Part shown: positions 61,001 to 64,000 of the stretch, in pieces
How the letters are laid out: each line of letters opens with the position of its first letter
How positions within the stretch are numbered: the first letter of the stretch is position 1
Assembly: GCF_029227915.1 (NCBI RefSeq)
Contig: NC_079888.1
Location: 6,939,001-7,003,000 of the forward strand
Source of the DNA: Hydractinia symbiolongicarpus
Lineage: Eukaryota > Cnidaria > Hydrozoa > Anthoathecata > Hydractiniidae
DNA length: 64,000 nt
Direction of reading: 5' to 3'
Translations under genes and position numbers: made by a program
Notes under the pieces: model-generated
Database searches by the model: none
What the model was told of the DNA's origin: nothing
What the model saw: only the letters and a program-made list of their open reading frames with translations

Positions 61001-64000
61001 AAAAAGATAATCACCGGTCCGTTAGGTAGTGGTAAGACTGTGTTAGCTTTGTCTCATTTAGAACTGGTCTACGAAAACTCAGAAACCAAATCTGTTATTT
61101 ATTACGTCATATGGGATGATAAAACATTACTGAAACAAGATGTAATTACCTATGCTACAAAGTTCAATTACAAAGAGAATGTGACAGTCTTGGTTAAAGA
61201 TATCGTTGAGTTGGCAAAGCATTTGAAAATGTCCAAAGTTCCAACACTTTCCATGTTGATGGTGTCTTTACTTAACAAACACGCTGGTGAAATGCTGCAT
61301 CTAATCATTGACGAATTAAATGGAGAAATATTTGATATGGAGGAATCTTTATCTTTAAAGCAATACTTTGAAAACGAGACAAAATGGCGAAATTCTGTTG
61401 TCGTTTTATTTCCTCAAACTATCGAAAAACATCGAGAATTTGTGTCAGGTTTAACTGTCACAAAGCATGACAGATATAAATATGAAGAAACAGGGATGAA
61501 GTTATATAAACTTAACAAAGTGATGAGAACATCTAAGTCAATTTTTCAGTTTTTACGGGCATTTGAAAACGAGATAACAAAATTCAAATCATTAATTAGA
61601 CATCCAGTTCAACAGAATGAATCAAAAAACGATTCAGGTGATACTGAAGAACATACTGAGATCTCTCAGAATCTGGAACAACATCAGCAAGAGCAACATG
61701 AAGTTGTTCTTAAAAAAATCAGGTTAAAGAAGGAAAAGAAATAGGCTTTTGAATTACCATTTGATATTGATGTTGTTGCTGCCGCTATCAATGACGAAGA
61801 CGATTCCAAAGTTTCCAGAACTGATTTAAAAGTAGAATGCAACTCGGCCGATTCTATTGGTCATAACATCGAAGGGACAAAGCCAAAAATATTACACTTA
61901 ACAGCAGAGGAAGTATCAGAAGACGAATCTATTGTAATATTGGCTTTGGCATTAGAGGAAATATGTCTGGCTAAGGACACCAAGCGTTTATTTATTTATA
62001 ACACATTACGTCAGATGCACATACTCCACAAGCTGCTTATTTTATTAGACATGGATTATTTTTGTTATGACGTGTCAACAGATTGGAAGATTTTAGAAAA
62101 TAATAACACAATAGCTGAAACCCCTCTACAGCGTGTCAGCTACAATATACTCACTACACAGGAGGGAAGTCGTGGTATTGAAGCAGCTGAATGCATCTGC
62201 ATTATTGATATCTACGACTGCAATTTAAAACATTTAACGTTGGAAGGTATGTCAAGAGCGACGCAAGAATTGCTTCTTGTTTCAACATGCTGCATTACGC
62301 AATCAAATATGCCAATATCATCAACTGGGCAAATTATTCGGGAACTATTGTCTGAATATCTCATAGAAAACCGTTTAACACGAGTTGCCAGTCCAAACCC
62401 GGAAGAACAATGCACAGTAGATCCAGTAAGTGAAGATAAAATAATTTTAAACGTGAACTCTTTATCTTGGCGTTATAAAGAAATGATGAAGGCTATTGAA
62501 TGTATAGATGGTCCTCAAGCACCATCCACAGCTACAAACGTGCACGAAATCGTACTGAAAAAGTAGGTAGTTTGCGTTTAAAATGTTGGATTTGTTGCGA
62601 TAGCAGTTTTGTACACCACAAAATGTTAAATTTTTTGTAACAAAAGTTTAAAAACTACTTAATTAACAAAGAGGAATATTTCTATTTTTATTTTAGTCTT
62701 TATCCTCCTAAAAGAGTCAACAATGTGAAGTGTGCGTATTTATCAAACACAACATGTGAAGTAAGCTGGAGAAATGAAGGCTACATTTATACAGTTAAAA
62801 AACAAAAAAACAACAGTTCCCTTTGGAAGAATATTGCAAGAAATATAACCTCTGCCAAATATAAAATGGAGGATGTAATAATTGATGAAAACTACAAATT
62901 TTGTGTTGTTGCTAGTAATCAAGTTGGTCAATCTGATCACAGCATTGTGTCTTATTGCCACAGGTAAAACAATTTGACATACCTGTCCGTCCGTCCGTTC
63001 GTGCGTTTGTGTTTTTAAACGTATGTATGTATTTATTTATTTAGGCCTTTATTTGCGGAAGGAGAAGAAGATGATGAAGATGAAAATATCACTTTTGAAG
63101 GTAACATAGCAGTTTACAATATCATTAATTTCGTCACACACACTTTTATCTTAAATCTTAAGGCATCATAACCTCGTCCACGGCGGTTCTTGCCTATCGA
63201 AGCAGCAGCGAAGAAGTGCCAGCAGCTTTGACATCAGGCAACAAACCCTGTGAACAAGGTCCCGAATTTAGCAATTTTCGCGAAATCAAGTTCGTGCGCA
63301 AATTTTGCGAAATTAAAAAATCATATAGGTGAACGTTTTAATTTTTATTTCAAATAATACAATTTTATAAAAATTTGTATAACGAAGAATTTTAAGTTTT
63401 TTGAAATATTTAGCAGTAAAAAAGAAATTGTGAATTATTCGCAATCATTATAATTAGACATTTTGCAAATTGAGCGTAAATTCTGAAAAACTTAAAGCTT
63501 GAGGTTTGTAAAAGCAAGTCATCAGTACCATGTACAAGTTAAATAAATTTCTATACGGAAATTCTTTTTTTCATCTATATTATAATACCCGTATACGTCT
63601 GTCCGTCCGTCCGTCTGTCACGCAAAATGGTAGCTTAGCTGCGCAGGTAGCGAGACGCACGCAATGCGGTATAAAAAGGACGGGCGAACCCGTGGATTTT
63701 TTCACGGGTTAACGACTAGTGTTTTATAATTCTTCAGCTTTGTTTCACAGATATCGAAGAACTGATTTTCAGTGACGATATACGTGAAATGAACCATCTC
63801 CTTGCATCTCACCCCAAGATTGTCATTATGAGAGATAACTTCGAACGCACCCCATTGATGTCAATGGTACGTCGCAGCGACAATACAGCAATGGTGGAAC
63901 TGTTGATCGGATTCGGAAGCGATGTTTGGGCAGAAGATGCAGGGAAAAGTAACAGCTATCATCTGGCATCATGGAGCAGTCATCATAAAGTGCTGAAAAT
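58073..64000 (+). CDS. HEPN / heptad coil / P-loop helicase-like / FN3 / ankyrin protein (3' end outside the window)
   Basis: Exons read: 58073-59358, 59498-59748, 60093-62562, 62697-62963, 63045-63100, perhaps 63163-63239 (weak GC donor), and 63751 to past 64000. Phases agree throughout. Residues about 20-165 are a DZIP3-like HEPN domain with the RNxxxH ribonuclease motif intact (R133-NDVM-H138). About 195-415 is an almost pure heptad repeat of the type IEENQxD, a long coiled coil. Exon 3 has a P-loop GPLGSGKT (821-828), Walker B-like LIIDELNG (about 919) and downstream TTQEGSRGIE and EGMSRATQELLLV, resembling the C-terminal motifs of superfamily 1 helicases. Exon 4 is FN3-like and exon 7 starts ankyrin repeats. 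An in-frame TAG at 61742 (codon 1063) interrupts exon 3, with open frame for 273 codons after it. ATG 58073 was preferred over 58043 because a good acceptor lies between. Related multidomain HEPN proteins are expanded in cnidarians; an innate-immunity role is only inference. Confidence 0.72.
63574..63719 (+). mobile_element. non-autonomous mini-Helitron
   Basis: It starts A|TCTATATTATAATACCCG and ends with hairpin ACCCGTGGATTTTTTCACGGGT, spacer TAACGA, then CTAG|T. It is 146 bp long and lies in an intron of the HEPN gene. Both flanking bases fit insertion between A and T. The internal CTGTCCGTCCGTCCGTCTGTC repeat is shared in type with the other two copies. Confidence 0.8.

Noticed and set aside
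61703-61744. A 42-bp intron that would remove the in-frame TAG
   Set aside because: The donor GTTGTT is poor and the length is well below other introns here (about 70 bp and more); it is kept only as an alternative explanation.

Overview
The window is nuclear DNA of an animal. It is AT-rich, its genes have short GT-AG introns, and the gene set is metazoan: a two-domain receptor tyrosine phosphatase, a PTTG1IP-type membrane protein, RhoA, and a DZIP3-like HEPN protein with fibronectin III and ankyrin domains. Together with the transposon types this best fits a cnidarian, perhaps a hydrozoan; the species is not identified.

Layout. 1-964: no gene seen. 965-15838 (+): complete 23-exon receptor protein tyrosine phosphatase whose exons sum to an open frame of 1338 codons; its introns hold a mini-Helitron, a GTT microsatellite, a minisatellite and a decayed copy of one of its own exons. 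15839-17660: intergenic, with a foldback MITE. 17661-28731: two nested DNA transposons. The outer one is ISL2EU-like, with AT target duplication, a THAP-DDE transposase (+) and a YqaJ/SWIM protein (-). Its transposase is split inside the THAP zinc finger by a 6522-bp Ginger-like element (17799-24320) that has TGT...ACA ends, a 4-bp target duplication and an apparently intact 11-exon, 1173-aa integrase polyprotein. 29107-43505: a tandem array of four units of about 2.66 kb. Its left junction is split by a 3.6-kb insertion (29331-32917) carrying broken DUF6589-like and RecQ-like helicase genes, flanked by a 9-bp direct repeat; the three intact internal junctions show the empty site.

43797-44294 (+): PTTG1IP-like single-exon gene. 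44295-52773: mostly non-coding, with a mini-Helitron and other dispersed repeats. 52774-53352 (+): RhoA, uninterrupted coding exon. 53353-58072: no gene seen. 58073 to beyond 64000 (+): large multi-exon gene with an HEPN domain that keeps the RNxxxH motif, a long heptad coil, a P-loop helicase-like NTPase, an FN3 domain and ankyrin repeats, with an in-frame TAG in the NTPase exon.

The host genes look unrelated in function: cell-surface signalling (phosphatase, RhoA), membrane trafficking (PTTG1IP type) and a possible RNA- or immunity-related gene. Most of the remaining sequence reflects mobile-element insertion and unequal exchange. Exon boundaries were read by eye from splice sites and frame continuity, without transcripts or database searches.
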